Counted from the first letter of the stretch, positions 1 through 8,740 are shown. The stretch is 64,000 nucleotides of DNA from Leptolyngbyaceae cyanobacterium HOT.MB2.61 (GCA_023511615.1 JAIMBL010000005.1:1-64000), one strand, 5' to 3'. The notes: generated by a model from the letters alone, not told the origin. Program-made: numbers and translations.

Positions 1-23
1 CGGACACTGGAATTAGTACAGCA

Positions 24-96
24 GTGGGGGCTTCGCCCCCAGCCAGGGGTTTCACCCCTGTACCCCGTCCCAACTACAATGACTACCGCTATACCC
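24..96. repeat. Dispersed palindromic repeat, family A, copy 1
   Basis: Two adjacent short palindromes, GGGGGCTTCGCCCCC and CAGGGGTTTCACCCCTG, are followed by ACCCCGTCC and then ATGACTACCGCTATA. The same blocks recur near 21,790-21,840. The CAGGGGTNNNACCCCTG core and the ATGACTACCGCTATA block recur near 19,183-19,261. It lies upstream of the MASE1 kinase gene. No reading frame was recognised in it. Confidence 0.75.
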
Positions 97-124
97 TCTA
101 CTCCTCTACCAAAATTGATTGGTT

Positions 125-151
125 AATTGGATGCTGAGTGGTCATCCAATT
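125..151. other. Intergenic hairpin upstream of the MASE1 kinase
   Basis: A perfect 9-bp inverted repeat (AATTGGATG and CATCCAATT) encloses a 9-base loop. It lies about 110 bases before the kinase start and could be a leader hairpin or protein site. Only the symmetry is visible; a role is inference. Confidence 0.35.
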
Positions 152-261
152 GGGGGAAGCAGGGAAGTGAGCAAATCGCCAAGCTGGTGATAGGAACAGT
201 AGGTTGATAGCTGAGCGATCACCATGCAATTTTTAGGTCCAGGGAAAGCGCCATTGGTTGC

Positions 262-3200
262 GTGTCGGATTTATGTCCTATGGAATTGAATTCAGAAGTT
301 TCTCGACATTCCATTCTGACCGCTGGTGTGATCGCTCTGATTTGTTTTTTGTCTGCCAGAATTGCGGATGATTTGTTGGATTTTGGGGCAGCTGCGTCTC
401 CGGTTTGGCCTCCAGCGGGAGTTGCTTTAGCGGCACTGTTACTGTTTGGGCGCAGGCAATGGGTGGGGGTAGCCCTGGGAATGCTGCTGTTTGACCTGTC
501 GTTGCAGGTGGCCTGGGTATCGGCAGGGGTTATGGCAACCGGGCAAACCCTGGGAGCGATCGCAGCAGATGAGCTACTCCACCGGATTAAATTTCGCCTG
601 TCTTTCATCAGCTTACGGGATGTGCTGGGGTTCATTGTCTTTGCGGTTGTTCTTTCTCCCGTAGTCAACGCCACGATCAGCACACTCAATGCCTGCCTGA
701 CAGGAATGATTCCCTGGCAAAACTTTGGGCTGCACTGGGGAACAATCTGGCTGGGAGACGGGATCGGAATTCTGGTGATTACGCCTCTTCTGTTAACCTG
801 GCTTGGTAAGTCCTATCCAGAACGATGGTCCTGGCGATCGCTGCTAACCCAATGGCAGCAAAATCTCAGATTTCGGCAGCGGGCGATCGAAAGTTTGATC
901 TGGTTGATTGTACTCCTTGCTGTTAGTTGGGCGGTTTTTCAATCCTCTTCTGATACCAGAATTGCCCATTACCCACTAGAGTACTTACCCTTCCCCTTCA
1001 TCATCTGGGCGGCTCTACGGCTGGGGCAACGAGGTACTGTTCTAGGAAGTTCGATTATCTCCAGTGACGCAATCTTAGGAACCGTGCGGGGTAACGGTCC
1101 TTTTATCACCGAAACCGATGGCAATGTCTGGGAAGCCATTTTTCTGCTACAGGCATTTGTAGGCATCATCACAGCAACCGCCCTGGTTCTTGCAACGGTT
1201 GTGACTGAGCGGCAGCAAGTGGAGGAACGGTTGCGTGCCAATGAAGAGCAACTGCGGGGAATGTTTGAAGGAGCGGCGATTGGAATTGGGCTTGATGACC
1301 TGGATGGGCGAGTTGTCAAAAGCAACCCGGCTCTCCAGCGCATGCTGGGCTATAACCAGGAGGAGCTGAGTCGCATGAACTTTGCCGACTTCACCCATCC
1401 GGAAGACCTGGCTGCCGATGTTGAACTGTTTCAGGAAATGAGTGCCGGGCAGCGCAATGCTTACCAGTTGGAAAAACGCCACATCCGTAAAGACGGGGAA
1501 ACGATTTGGGTCCGCCTGACCAACTCCCTGGTGCGGGATGAGGCAGGCAACCCCCGGTTCACCATTGGTATGGTTGAAGACATCAGCGAGCTCAAGCGGG
1601 CCGAGGAAAGCATTCGCCTCTATGCCAACATTGTCCAGAATATGCAGATTGGACTGATTGTCTGGCATTTGCAAGACCTGCACGACGTGCACAGCTTCCG
1701 GTTAGTGGACATTAACCCGGCTGCCCGCCAAATCCTGCAAATTAGAGCCTGTCCACGAGACTTGATTGGGCAACGCATGGAGGAAGTGTTTCCCAGTTTG
1801 ATGGAAAGTGCTTTTCCGGGCATCTATGCCAGTGTGATTCGCTCTGGTAAAGAGCGGGATCTAGGAGAAATTCGTTATGGTGACGAGGTTATGCCTGAGG
1901 GCATTTACGCCACTAAAGCATTTCCCCTGCCTAATCAATGTCTGGGATTAATGTTTGAAGATATTACCAATCGCAAACAGGCAGAGGAGGCATTGCAGCA
2001 GAGTGAGGCCCGCTTCCGGGTCATTGCCGAAACCGCTGCCTGTGCTGTTCTGGTCTATCAGGGTACCCGCTTGCGTTATGTAAACCCGGCAACGGAACGA
2101 ATTACGGGTTACAGCCGGGATGAAATCCTGTCAATCGATTTCTGGAATCTGGCTCACCCGGAGTTTCGGGAACTGGTGCAGCAAAGGGGACTGGCCCGGC
2201 AGCGGGGGGAAGCTGCTCCTTCCCGTTATGAGATTAAGATTCTGACCAAGTCGGGCCAGGAACGCTGGGTAGATTTTACGGCTGGTGTGATTCTGTACGA
2301 GGGAAAACCAGCTGGCATTGCAACCGCCTATGACATTACCGATCGCAAACAAGCCGAAGAGAAACTCCTCTGGGCCGCAAATCGAGAACGGTTGCTGGCA
2401 GAAATGGCGTCTCGCATTCGGAGTTCGTTGAAGCTAGAAGAGATTTTGCAAACGACCGTCGATGAAGTCCGGGGGTTTTTGAAAGCGGACCGGGTTTTCA
2501 TTAGCTATTTTGATGAAGCAGGCGGCTGCCAGGCCGTATCGGAATCCGTTGATCCCCAGTGGGGTTCAATCCTGGGTTGGGAAGTGACCGATGAGAAGGT
2601 ATTGGAGTTCAAAACTCGAATTCAGTCCAGCCGGATTCGGGTGGTGAATGATACGAGTGCGATCGAAGAAACCCCTTTTCTGCGCGAATGCTACGAGCAA
2701 GGTAAAGTTCGAGCCCTGGTCAGTGTTTCTTTAATGCTGAAGGACCGCATGTTTGGAGTTTTGATTGCCAACCAGTGTTCTGGACCGCGAGAATGGCAGC
2801 CCTTTGAAATTGAACTGCTGGAGCAACTGGCAACAGGGGTTGAGATTGCCATTCAGCAGGGACAGTACTATCGCCAGGTGCAAACCCTGGCAGCCAGTCT
2901 GGAACGCCAGGTAGAGGAACGAACGGCCGAATTGCAACAGCGGATGCAGGAGTTGCAAAACCTGAATCAGGTCAAGGATTTGTTGCTGCACGCCGTTTCC
3001 CATGATCTGCGCACTCCTGTTCAGGGGATGCTGATGGTCTTGAACCGTCTGCGGGGCAAGTGTTGCGACTGTGAAACGGTTTCGATTTCTCGCTTCGTGC
3101 TGGATTGCATGATTCAGAGCAGTGAGGATCAACTGCGGCTGCTCAATGTTCTGCGTGACGACCAGTCTACCGATGAGCCTAAACTTCATCTGGAGCGGCA

Positions 3201-3696
3201 GCCCATCTGCTTCAGTCAAGTGCTGTGGGCGGCACTCACTACGGTTGAACCCCTGCTAAACCAGAGCAAGGCTGTGCTGACCAATCAAATTACTAATGAT
3301 CTGCCAACCGTTTTTGCAGATCCCAACGAGCTTCGGCAGGTGCTGGAAAGTTTGTTGTCGAATGCGGTGAAGCATAATTTGCCTGGCGTGGCGATCGCCC
3401 TTCACGCAGAAGTCGTTGACGCGAATTCGCCTCCACCTATCCCCCTGCCAGCCTCCGATTCAAACTCCAAAATTCTTTACATTACCGTTGAGGATACGGG
3501 TGTTGGTATGAGCCGGGAACAGTGCGATCGCCTCTTCAAGCCCTACGTCCGCAGTCTGGATAACCCCAACCGCACTGGAATTGGCTCAAGTCTGTACCGT
3601 TGCCGTCAGATTATCACTGCTCATGGTGGGCAGATTGGCGTCATCAGCCAACCCGGAAAAGGGTCAAAGTTCTGGTTTACCTTACCATTGGTCTAA
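262..3696 (+). CDS. MASE1-PAS-PAS-PAS-GAF sensor histidine kinase
   Basis: Membrane sensor kinase of about 1144 residues. The first ~310 residues are a run of hydrophobic segments typical of MASE1 (motif SPVWPPAGVALAAL near the start). Three PAS domains follow at roughly 327-445, 455-570 and 577-695, each ending in a DI(S/T)xxK/R-type linker. A GAF domain spans about 705-865. The phospho-acceptor motif AVSHDLRTP has its His at residue 914, and a HATPase domain ends the protein. The G2 box reads GIGSSLY rather than the usual GxGLGL, so catalytic efficiency is uncertain. The start is GTG at 262; ATG at 280 (MELNSEVS) is the alternative. No partner regulator is adjacent, so the signal and output are unknown. 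A short palindrome over the stop codon may end transcription. Confidence 0.93.
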   Translation: MSDLCPMELNSEVSRHSILTAGVIALICFLSARIADDLLDFGAAASPVWPPAGVALAALLLFGRRQWVGVALGMLLFDLSLQVAWVSAGVMATGQTLGAIAADELLHRIKFRLSFISLRDVLGFIVFAVVLSPVVNATISTLNACLTGMIPWQNFGLHWGTIWLGDGIGILVITPLLLTWLGKSYPERWSWRSLLTQWQQNLRFRQRAIESLIWLIVLLAVSWAVFQSSSDTRIAHYPLEYLPFPFIIWAALRLGQRGTVLGSSIISSDAILGTVRGNGPFITETDGNVWEAIFLLQAFVGIITATALVLATVVTERQQVEERLRANEEQLRGMFEGAAIGIGLDDLDGRVVKSNPALQRMLGYNQEELSRMNFADFTHPEDLAADVELFQEMSAGQRNAYQLEKRHIRKDGETIWVRLTNSLVRDEAGNPRFTIGMVEDISELKRAEESIRLYANIVQNMQIGLIVWHLQDLHDVHSFRLVDINPAARQILQIRACPRDLIGQRMEEVFPSLMESAFPGIYASVIRSGKERDLGEIRYGDEVMPEGIYATKAFPLPNQCLGLMFEDITNRKQAEEALQQSEARFRVIAETAACAVLVYQGTRLRYVNPATERITGYSRDEILSIDFWNLAHPEFRELVQQRGLARQRGEAAPSRYEIKILTKSGQERWVDFTAGVILYEGKPAGIATAYDITDRKQAEEKLLWAANRERLLAEMASRIRSSLKLEEILQTTVDEVRGFLKADRVFISYFDEAGGCQAVSESVDPQWGSILGWEVTDEKVLEFKTRIQSSRIRVVNDTSAIEETPFLRECYEQGKVRALVSVSLMLKDRMFGVLIANQCSGPREWQPFEIELLEQLATGVEIAIQQGQYYRQVQTLAASLERQVEERTAELQQRMQELQNLNQVKDLLLHAVSHDLRTPVQGMLMVLNRLRGKCCDCETVSISRFVLDCMIQSSEDQLRLLNVLRDDQSTDEPKLHLERQPICFSQVLWAALTTVEPLLNQSKAVLTNQITNDLPTVFADPNELRQVLESLLSNAVKHNLPGVAIALHAEVVDANSPPPIPLPASDSNSKILYITVEDTGVGMSREQCDRLFKPYVRSLDNPNRTGIGSSLYRCRQIITAHGGQIGVISQPGKGSKFWFTLPLV

Positions 3697-3716
3697 ATTA
3701 GACCATAGACCTTTTT
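3689..3716 (+). terminator. Possible terminator hairpin at the kinase stop codon
   Basis: TGGTCTAA and TTAGACCA form an 8-bp inverted repeat with almost no loop, overlapping the TAA stop, and CTTTTT follows a few bases later. The stem is AT-containing and weak, so this is only suggestive of a factor-independent terminator. Confidence 0.3.
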
Positions 3717-3736
3717 CCGCAGACATGGAATAGCTC

Positions 3737-4885
3737 ATGACCCAAACGCTTTCAATCAATAATAGCCAGCGACTCCAACTCGCACCCCTCAACCTTCCTG
3801 ACCGGCTCTTGCTGGGACCCGGACCCTCCAACGCCCACCCCGCCATCCTCCAGGCAATGGATACTCCCCCCGTGGGCCACCTCGATCCAGCTTTTCTGGC
3901 CCTGATGGATGAGATTCAATCCCTGCTCCGCTACGTCTGGCAGACCGAAAACCCAATGACGATCGCCGTCAGCGGTACGGGTTCCGCTGCCATGGAAGCC
4001 ACGATCGCCAACGCTGTTGAGCCGGGGGATGTTGTTCTAATCGGTGTCATGGGTTACTTTGGCAATCGCCTGGTGGATATGGCTGGACGCTATGGCGCCG
4101 ACGTGCGCACCATCACCAAACCCTGGGGTCAAGTCTTTTCGCTGGGAGAACTGCGGACTGCCCTGGAAACCCATCGTCCTGCGATTCTGGCTCTGGTGCA
4201 TGCCGAAACCTCAACCGGAGCCCGGCAACCCCTGGAAGGAGTCAGTGAGCTATGCCGGGAATTTGGCTGCCTACTGTTGATTGATACTGTCACCAGTCTG
4301 GGTGGTGTCCCCCTGTTTCTGGATGCTTGGGGGGTTGACCTGGCCTATAGCTGTAGCCAGAAAGGATTGGGTTGCCCACCCGGTGCTTCCCCCTTCACCA
4401 TGAGCCCGCGGGCAATGGAGAAGCTCCAAAAACGCCCCTCAAAGGTGTCTAACTGGTATCTCGATATGGTTTTGCTCAGCAAATATTGGGGAGCCGAACG
4501 AGTCTACCACCACACTGCTCCGATTAACCTCTATTACGCCCTGCGCGAAGCCCTGCGCCTGATTGCAGAAGAAGGGCTGGAAAACTGCTGGCAGCGGCAT
4601 CAAAAAAATGCCGAATACCTCTGGCAATGGCTGGAAGAGATTGGACTCACACTCCATGTTGAGCCAGAATTCCGCCTGCCCACCTTAACCACCGTTCGAA
4701 TTCCAGAAGGGATAGATGGCAAAGCGATCGCCCGCAAACTGCTGACCGAATACAACATTGAAATCGGTGGCGGCCTGGGCGAACTCGCTGGAAAAGTCTG
4801 GCGAGTCGGTTTGATGGGTTACAACAGCCGCCCAGAAAATGTAGACAAGTTGGTGGCAGCGTTAAAAGAGGTCTTGCCGCGGTGA
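3737..4885 (+). CDS. Alanine/serine--glyoxylate aminotransferase family protein (class V)
   Basis: PLP-dependent class V aminotransferase of 382 residues, the usual family length. N-terminal [11 protein letters not shown] is characteristic. [10 protein letters not shown] is the phosphate-binding stretch, [10 protein letters not shown] carries the ring-contacting Asp (D183), and [13 protein letters not shown] carries the Schiff-base Lys (K209). By family it transfers an amino group to glyoxylate, giving glycine, a photorespiratory step. Cyanobacterial members have historically been mislabelled as a 42-kDa soluble hydrogenase subunit; no hydrogenase feature is visible. A hydroxyacid dehydrogenase of the same pathway type lies one gene away at 5485. 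The exact amino donor cannot be read from sequence. Confidence 0.93.
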   Translation: MTQTLSINNSQRLQLAPLNLPDRLLLGPGPSNAHPAILQAMDTPPVGHLDPAFLALMDEIQSLLRYVWQTENPMTIAVSGTGSAAMEATIANAVEPGDVVLIGVMGYFGNRLVDMAGRYGADVRTITKPWGQVFSLGELRTALETHRPAILALVHAETSTGARQPLEGVSELCREFGCLLLIDTVTSLGGVPLFLDAWGVDLAYSCSQKGLGCPPGASPFTMSPRAMEKLQKRPSKVSNWYLDMVLLSKYWGAERVYHHTAPINLYYALREALRLIAEEGLENCWQRHQKNAEYLWQWLEEIGLTLHVEPEFRLPTLTTVRIPEGIDGKAIARKLLTEYNIEIGGGLGELAGKVWRVGLMGYNSRPENVDKLVAALKEVLPR

Positions 4886-4906
4886 GACCAGGCGACGGGC
4901 AACTAC

Positions 4907-5407
4907 CTACAAACACCCCAACGATTCTCTGGTATCAACCCCGGTCTTAGGGTTCACCCCACTGGCTGTCTTGCACAATTCCAGTACCTGCTCCTTGTCC
5001 AGAGCAGCATTGCTGAAGTCTGTGCCAGTCACCCTGGCCCCTTTGAAATCTGACTTCAGGAGCATTGCTGAATCAAAAATGGCACCGCTTAAATCGGCGT
5101 CTGAAAAGTTGGCGATGTAGGCAATGCCATCACTAAAGTCCGCGTTTTGCAAATTTGCCTGAGTCAGATTGGTCCCGTTAAATACGGCACCGCGAAGATT
5201 GGCATTCTTGAAATTAGCATTCGTTAAATCAGCATTGCCAAATTCTGCTTTGATCAGGCTTTGTCCAGCGAAGTCTTTGCTGGTGATTTCTATATCGTCA
5301 TAGGCACGGATGAGAGAAGAACTGGCAGCGAAGACAGGGAGAGAAAAATGGCTGGTCAGCAGGATTAAGGTGGTGAAGAATACAACTAAGGACTGAAGTA
5401 CGCGCAT
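4907..5407 (-). CDS. Secreted pentapeptide repeat protein, thylakoid-lumen type
   Basis: 166-residue protein with a clear Sec signal peptide (hydrophobic core VVFFTTLILLTSHFSL, cleavage likely after VFAA). About twelve A(D/N)Lxx-type pentapeptides follow (for example LTNANFKNANLRGAVF), which should fold as a short right-handed quadrilateral beta-helix. The C-terminus LCKTASGVNPKTG...SLGC keeps the paired cysteines seen in plant thylakoid lumen TL15/TL17 relatives. Location is therefore probably the lumen or periplasm; the biochemical role of this family is unknown. It is convergent with the aminotransferase gene on one side and divergent from the dehydrogenase on the other. Confidence 0.85.
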   Translation of the reverse strand: MRVLQSLVVFFTTLILLTSHFSLPVFAASSSLIRAYDDIEITSKDFAGQSLIKAEFGNADLTNANFKNANLRGAVFNGTNLTQANLQNADFSDGIAYIANFSDADLSGAIFDSAMLLKSDFKGARVTGTDFSNAALDKEQVLELCKTASGVNPKTGVDTRESLGCL

Positions 5408-5484
5408 GTTCTAACAGAGTTTAACGACCTTCTGTCATTAAAATTAACATTTGCTGACAGGGAATTTTTATTACCTGGACTACC

Positions 5485-6492
5485 ATGCCCCCATTCCATG
5501 TTCTAATTACTCGCCGACTGCCGGTTGAGCTAGACAAACTTGAAGCGATCGCCACTGTTGAAGTCTGGCCGGAACGGCAACCACCCCCCCGTGAGTGGTT
5601 GTTAGAAAGGATCAAAACCGTAGATGGGCTGCTGTGTTTGCTTACAGACCCCATTGATCGCCCCCTGATTGAAGCGGCAACTTCCCTCAAGGTCATTAGC
5701 CAGATGGCTGTGGGCTACGACAATATCGACATTCCAGTCGCAACTGCCCGAAAAATTCCAGTGGGCCACACCCCCGGAGTGTTAACTGATGCCACGGCTG
5801 ACCTGACCTGGGCGTTGCTGATGGCGGCGGCGCGGCGGGTGGTGGAGGGCGATCGCTTTACTCGCTCCGGGCAGTGGAAAACCTGGGAGCCCGATCTCCT
5901 GCTGGGACCGAATGTATCGGGTGCCACTTTGGGAATCATCGGCATGGGGCGCATCGGTCAGGCTGTGGCACAGCGGGCAAAAGGGTTTGACATGCGCATT
6001 CTGTATCACAGCCGCACTCGCTGTAATCTGGAACTGGAGCAGTCTTTAGGTGTGGAGTGCGTATCCTTCGATCGCCTCCTGCAAGAATCCGACTTCATCA
6101 CCATTCACACTCCCCTGTCTGAGGATACGCACCATTTGTTCAGTGATACCCAGTTTGAGCAGATGAAATCCTCAGCGATTCTGATCAACACTGCCCGTGG
6201 CCCAATCATTGACCCGAATGCACTCTATCGAGCTTTGAGTCAGGGTCAAATTGCCAGGGCTGCCCTGGATGTAACCGAACCAGAACCCATCCCTATGGAT
6301 AGTCCCCTGTTAACCCTGGATAACCTGATCATTACTCCCCACATTGGCAGTGCCAGTGTGCAAACGCGGCGAAAGATGGCAGAAATGGCGATCGCAAACC
6401 TGATTGCTGGACTGCATGGCCGTTTTCTCCCCCACTGCGTCAATTTAGAAGTCTATGATGCTGGTTCTCCGGGCTTGCCGGTGAAAGAGTAG
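5485..6492 (+). CDS. D-2-hydroxyacid dehydrogenase (hydroxypyruvate/glyoxylate reductase-like)
   Basis: 335-residue NAD(P)-dependent dehydrogenase of the GRHPR/D-glycerate dehydrogenase type. The Rossmann glycine motif is GIIGMGRIGQAVA. The catalytic triad is visible: Arg in NTARGPIID, Glu in LDVTEPEP and His in ITPHIGSAS. The likely reaction is reduction of hydroxypyruvate to D-glycerate or glyoxylate to glycolate. The nearby glyoxylate aminotransferase supports a photorespiratory role, by inference. The last nine codons (GSPGLPVKE plus the stop) lie inside a dispersed repeat of family B that is otherwise intergenic, so the natural C-terminus has apparently been replaced or extended by the repeat. 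No strong ribosome-binding site precedes the ATG. Confidence 0.92.
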   Translation: MPPFHVLITRRLPVELDKLEAIATVEVWPERQPPPREWLLERIKTVDGLLCLLTDPIDRPLIEAATSLKVISQMAVGYDNIDIPVATARKIPVGHTPGVLTDATADLTWALLMAAARRVVEGDRFTRSGQWKTWEPDLLLGPNVSGATLGIIGMGRIGQAVAQRAKGFDMRILYHSRTRCNLELEQSLGVECVSFDRLLQESDFITIHTPLSEDTHHLFSDTQFEQMKSSAILINTARGPIIDPNALYRALSQGQIARAALDVTEPEPIPMDSPLLTLDNLIITPHIGSASVQTRRKMAEMAIANLIAGLHGRFLPHCVNLEVYDAGSPGLPVKE

Positions 6493-6525
6493 CGTAAGAT
6501 ACTCTTTCATCTAAAACAAAATCCC
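6463..6525 (-). repeat. Dispersed repeat family B, copy 1 (reverse orientation)
   Basis: On the minus strand it reads TTTTGTTTTAGATGAAAGAG, then a stem-loop (AAAGAGTA...TACTCTTT type), then CACCGGCAAGCC and GGAGAACC. The same order of blocks occurs at 43,460-43,578, 49,092-49,162 and 55,755-55,919. This copy overlaps the 3' end of the dehydrogenase gene and sits between two convergent genes, so it could also act as a terminator. Confidence 0.85.
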
Positions 6526-6578
6526 TAATGCCCATTCCCCTTGCGGAACAAACCGTGCTCTGATGGAGAGGGTTGCGT

Positions 6579-6857
6579 TCAGTCTACCCGTTCCAACTGC
6601 CAGAGGATCTGGTTTCCTTCTCGCCGAACGCGGGAGACGACCCAATTACGCCAGACCCAGTTATCGCCGCGACTGGTAACAGCACTGGCGTTGATATCCA
6701 TCAGGTCCGCAAGCTCGGAACTGGTAATCAGATATCCCTTACTGGCGATCTCATCAGCAATATTGAGGGCGTCAATCAAATCGCGCAGTTGGCCAACTCT
6801 GATTTCCCGAGGCAGGTTTTCGAGTGAATCAGACGGTGAGGGAGGATGAAAGTCCAT
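6579..6857 (-). CDS. Small conserved-looking protein of unknown function
   Basis: 92 residues, soluble, no signal peptide. The body contains IRVGQLRDLIDALNIADEIA and LITSSELADLMDINASAV, which looks like a helix-turn-helix-like arrangement, followed by a Trp-rich end (WVWRNWVVSRVRREGNQILW). I recall similar short proteins in cyanobacteria but cannot name a family. A DNA-binding role is possible from the SSELADLMDINASAV stretch, but is inference. It is convergent with the dehydrogenase gene and is followed on the same strand by the M28 peptidase about 80 bases upstream of its start. Confidence 0.65.
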   Translation of the reverse strand: MDFHPPSPSDSLENLPREIRVGQLRDLIDALNIADEIASKGYLITSSELADLMDINASAVTSRGDNWVWRNWVVSRVRREGNQILWQLERVD

Positions 6858-6937
6858 AAAGACCCGGTTTGGTGCTGTGATGACTCTGATGTTAACTTGA
6901 GTTCAACAGCACAGTGTGTAGCAGGTAACAGGCAAAA

Positions 6938-7780
6938 CTAGAGGTGGCGAAGCCCAATCGCCAGTCCCTGGCAAATGCCTGTCAGGAAGTCGAGGTTAAG
7001 CGTTTCGATGCGATCGCTCGGCTGGTGATAGTGGGGATTCCGCATGAAAGCCGTATCGGTGATCATAATGGCCCGGTAGCCCCGATCCCAGAAGGGAGCA
7101 TGGTCACTTAAGCGCGTCGCCTGCACGATCAGGCCCCGCTTTCCAGCAGGTAACCAGCAACTGGGAACACCGGCTTCGTGGATGGAACCGCAAAGGCGAA
7201 TCATGTCAGGGATAGTTCCCAGGTTACCAATCAGCCCAATGAAGTTACCCTGATTAGGATAAAAGTACTGAAGACCGGGTGGGTAGTTTTGGGAATTGGG
7301 CTCCTGGCTGCAATAGCCCAACATTTCCAGGGAAAGCATAAGGCGTACAGGTTCTTTCTGCTGCACTAATGCCTCAGCATAATGGGCACTGCCCAGTAAC
7401 CCGTACTCTTCCAGATCAAAGGCAATCAACTGTACCGGGTAGCGGGCGGGTTGGGCCGAGAGCGATCGCGCCAGTTCCAGCAGGACCGCTACTCCACTAG
7501 CGTTATCATCGGCTCCCGGTGTTCCCGGCACCGCATCGTAATGGGCACCAATCAAAATGGGCGGTTTATTTTCCCGTCCTGGTTGAGCAGGCAAATTCAA
7601 AATCAAGTTGGTATGAGTCCGTGCTTTGATTTTGAACTCCCAGGTTTCGACCGTGCCCCATCGTTGGAACTGGTGACGAATATATTGCTGCACATAAAAA
7701 TGCCCTTCCGTGGCCAGATAGGGATCGCGTTCTCTGGCGATGTGGGCGAGGTGTTCTTCAAGTTGGTGTTTAAGATTCAC
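6938..7780 (-). CDS. M28 family zinc aminopeptidase-like protein
   Basis: 280-residue metallopeptidase domain. The zinc-ligand motifs of M28 are in order: GAHYDAVPG (His), GADDNASG (bridging Asp), FDLEEYGLLGS (catalytic and ligand Glu), and a late His in RNPHYHQPSD. There is no signal peptide, so it probably acts in the cytoplasm. The family cleaves N-terminal residues from peptides; the preferred substrate cannot be read here. It stands alone on its strand with a 228-base spacer upstream, and shares no obvious operon with the sugar-phosphorylase genes. Confidence 0.9.
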   Translation of the reverse strand: MNLKHQLEEHLAHIARERDPYLATEGHFYVQQYIRHQFQRWGTVETWEFKIKARTHTNLILNLPAQPGRENKPPILIGAHYDAVPGTPGADDNASGVAVLLELARSLSAQPARYPVQLIAFDLEEYGLLGSAHYAEALVQQKEPVRLMLSLEMLGYCSQEPNSQNYPPGLQYFYPNQGNFIGLIGNLGTIPDMIRLCGSIHEAGVPSCWLPAGKRGLIVQATRLSDHAPFWDRGYRAIMITDTAFMRNPHYHQPSDRIETLNLDFLTGICQGLAIGLRHL

Positions 7781-7907
7781 GAGCGTCCAGAGAAGGCAAC
7801 AGGCAACAGAGAAAAGTGAAGGGGGGAGAGGCCAGCATTGGCTGGCAGAATAGCCAAATAGTCTTGATCTGGGGGCATTGCTGAATCCGGGTATGAAATG
7901 GATGCTG

Positions 7908-7953
7908 GATGCTCGAAACTTCGTTTCGATTCATACTGCTTCTCAGCGATGCC
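7908..7953. repeat. Dispersed repeat family C, copy 1
   Basis: GATGCTCGAAACTTCGTTTC followed by GATTCATACTGCTTCTCAGCGATG. A second, diverged copy lies at 31,650-31,695 with the same hairpin (GAAACTTCGTTTC). It lies in the 228-base spacer between the M28 peptidase and the HAD gene. An imperfect AAATTGGCTACA direct repeat is also present nearby (7981-8007). Confidence 0.5.
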
Positions 7954-8008
7954 TGATCTGAGTGGGTAGATGGGTCGATAAATTGGCTACAGATAAATTG
8001 GCTACAAA

Positions 8009-8719
8009 TTAACACGTCTGTTTTTGCAGTGTCATCTGTGCGGTGTGGGAAGATTCAGGAATTGCCCCGACGACGGCAGTTAGTTTACTTTGCAGATCTG
8101 CCCAGTGGGCTCCTTGCAAATTAGGAAGAAGGACATGAGCTGCTCCTACCCGTTCTTCAGGGCCCAGCCCAACGGCCCACATTCCGGCTCTCAGAGCGGC
8201 TTCGATACCCGATTCTGCGTCTTCAACCACTACACAGTCGGCAGGATTGAGATGTAGCAGTTCTGCGGCATGGAGAAAGACATCGGGTGCGGGTTTGGAG
8301 TGGGTGACGTTGAGACCGTCGGCGATCGCATCGATCCGGTTTACAATTCCCAATCGCTCAATCACTTCCCTGGCATTTTTGCTGGCAGAACCTACCGCTA
8401 CCTTGATTCCATCTGCTTGCAATTCATCCAGTAGCTCAGACACACCGGGGAGCAGATGTTTGGGGGTAATCGTGCGGATAAAGTTCAGGTAGTAGCCGTT
8501 TTTGCGGGCCATCATCTCCTGAAACTGTTCGTCGGTCACTGATCGCCCATTGAGCAGAAATAGCAACGAGTCTCGGCGAGAAACTCCCCGTAGAGCTTCG
8601 TTCGCGGCGCGATCGAAGGGAATGCCTTCCTCGTCGGCCAGCCGTTTCCAGCTAAGGTAGTGAAACTCCGATGTGTCAGTCAAAACGCCATCCAGATCGA
8701 AAATCGCTCCCTTTAAGAT
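8009..8719 (-). CDS. Beta-phosphoglucomutase-like HAD phosphatase, non-standard start
   Basis: HAD subclass IA protein of about 236 residues. The nucleophile motif AIFDLDGVLTDT is present, followed by the cap domain, motif II region VAVGSASKN, and CVVVEDAESGIEAALRAGM for the magnesium-binding acidic pair. By family it isomerises beta-glucose-1-phosphate to glucose-6-phosphate, the natural partner of the GH65 phosphorylase just upstream. There is no ATG, GTG or TTG between the preceding in-frame TAG and the FDLDG motif. The only TTG lies after the nucleophile and would give an inactive protein. An ATC at 8719-8717 sits exactly where the family methionine is expected (ATC then LKGAIFDLDG). I annotate from there, which implies near-cognate initiation, a mutated start, or a sequence error. 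Confidence 0.8.
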   Translation of the reverse strand: MLKGAIFDLDGVLTDTSEFHYLSWKRLADEEGIPFDRAANEALRGVSRRDSLLFLLNGRSVTDEQFQEMMARKNGYYLNFIRTITPKHLLPGVSELLDELQADGIKVAVGSASKNAREVIERLGIVNRIDAIADGLNVTHSKPAPDVFLHAAELLHLNPADCVVVEDAESGIEAALRAGMWAVGLGPEERVGAAHVLLPNLQGAHWADLQSKLTAVVGAIPESSHTAQMTLQKQTC

Positions 8720-8740
8720 CAGGGGCTGGGGGAGGTGTCC

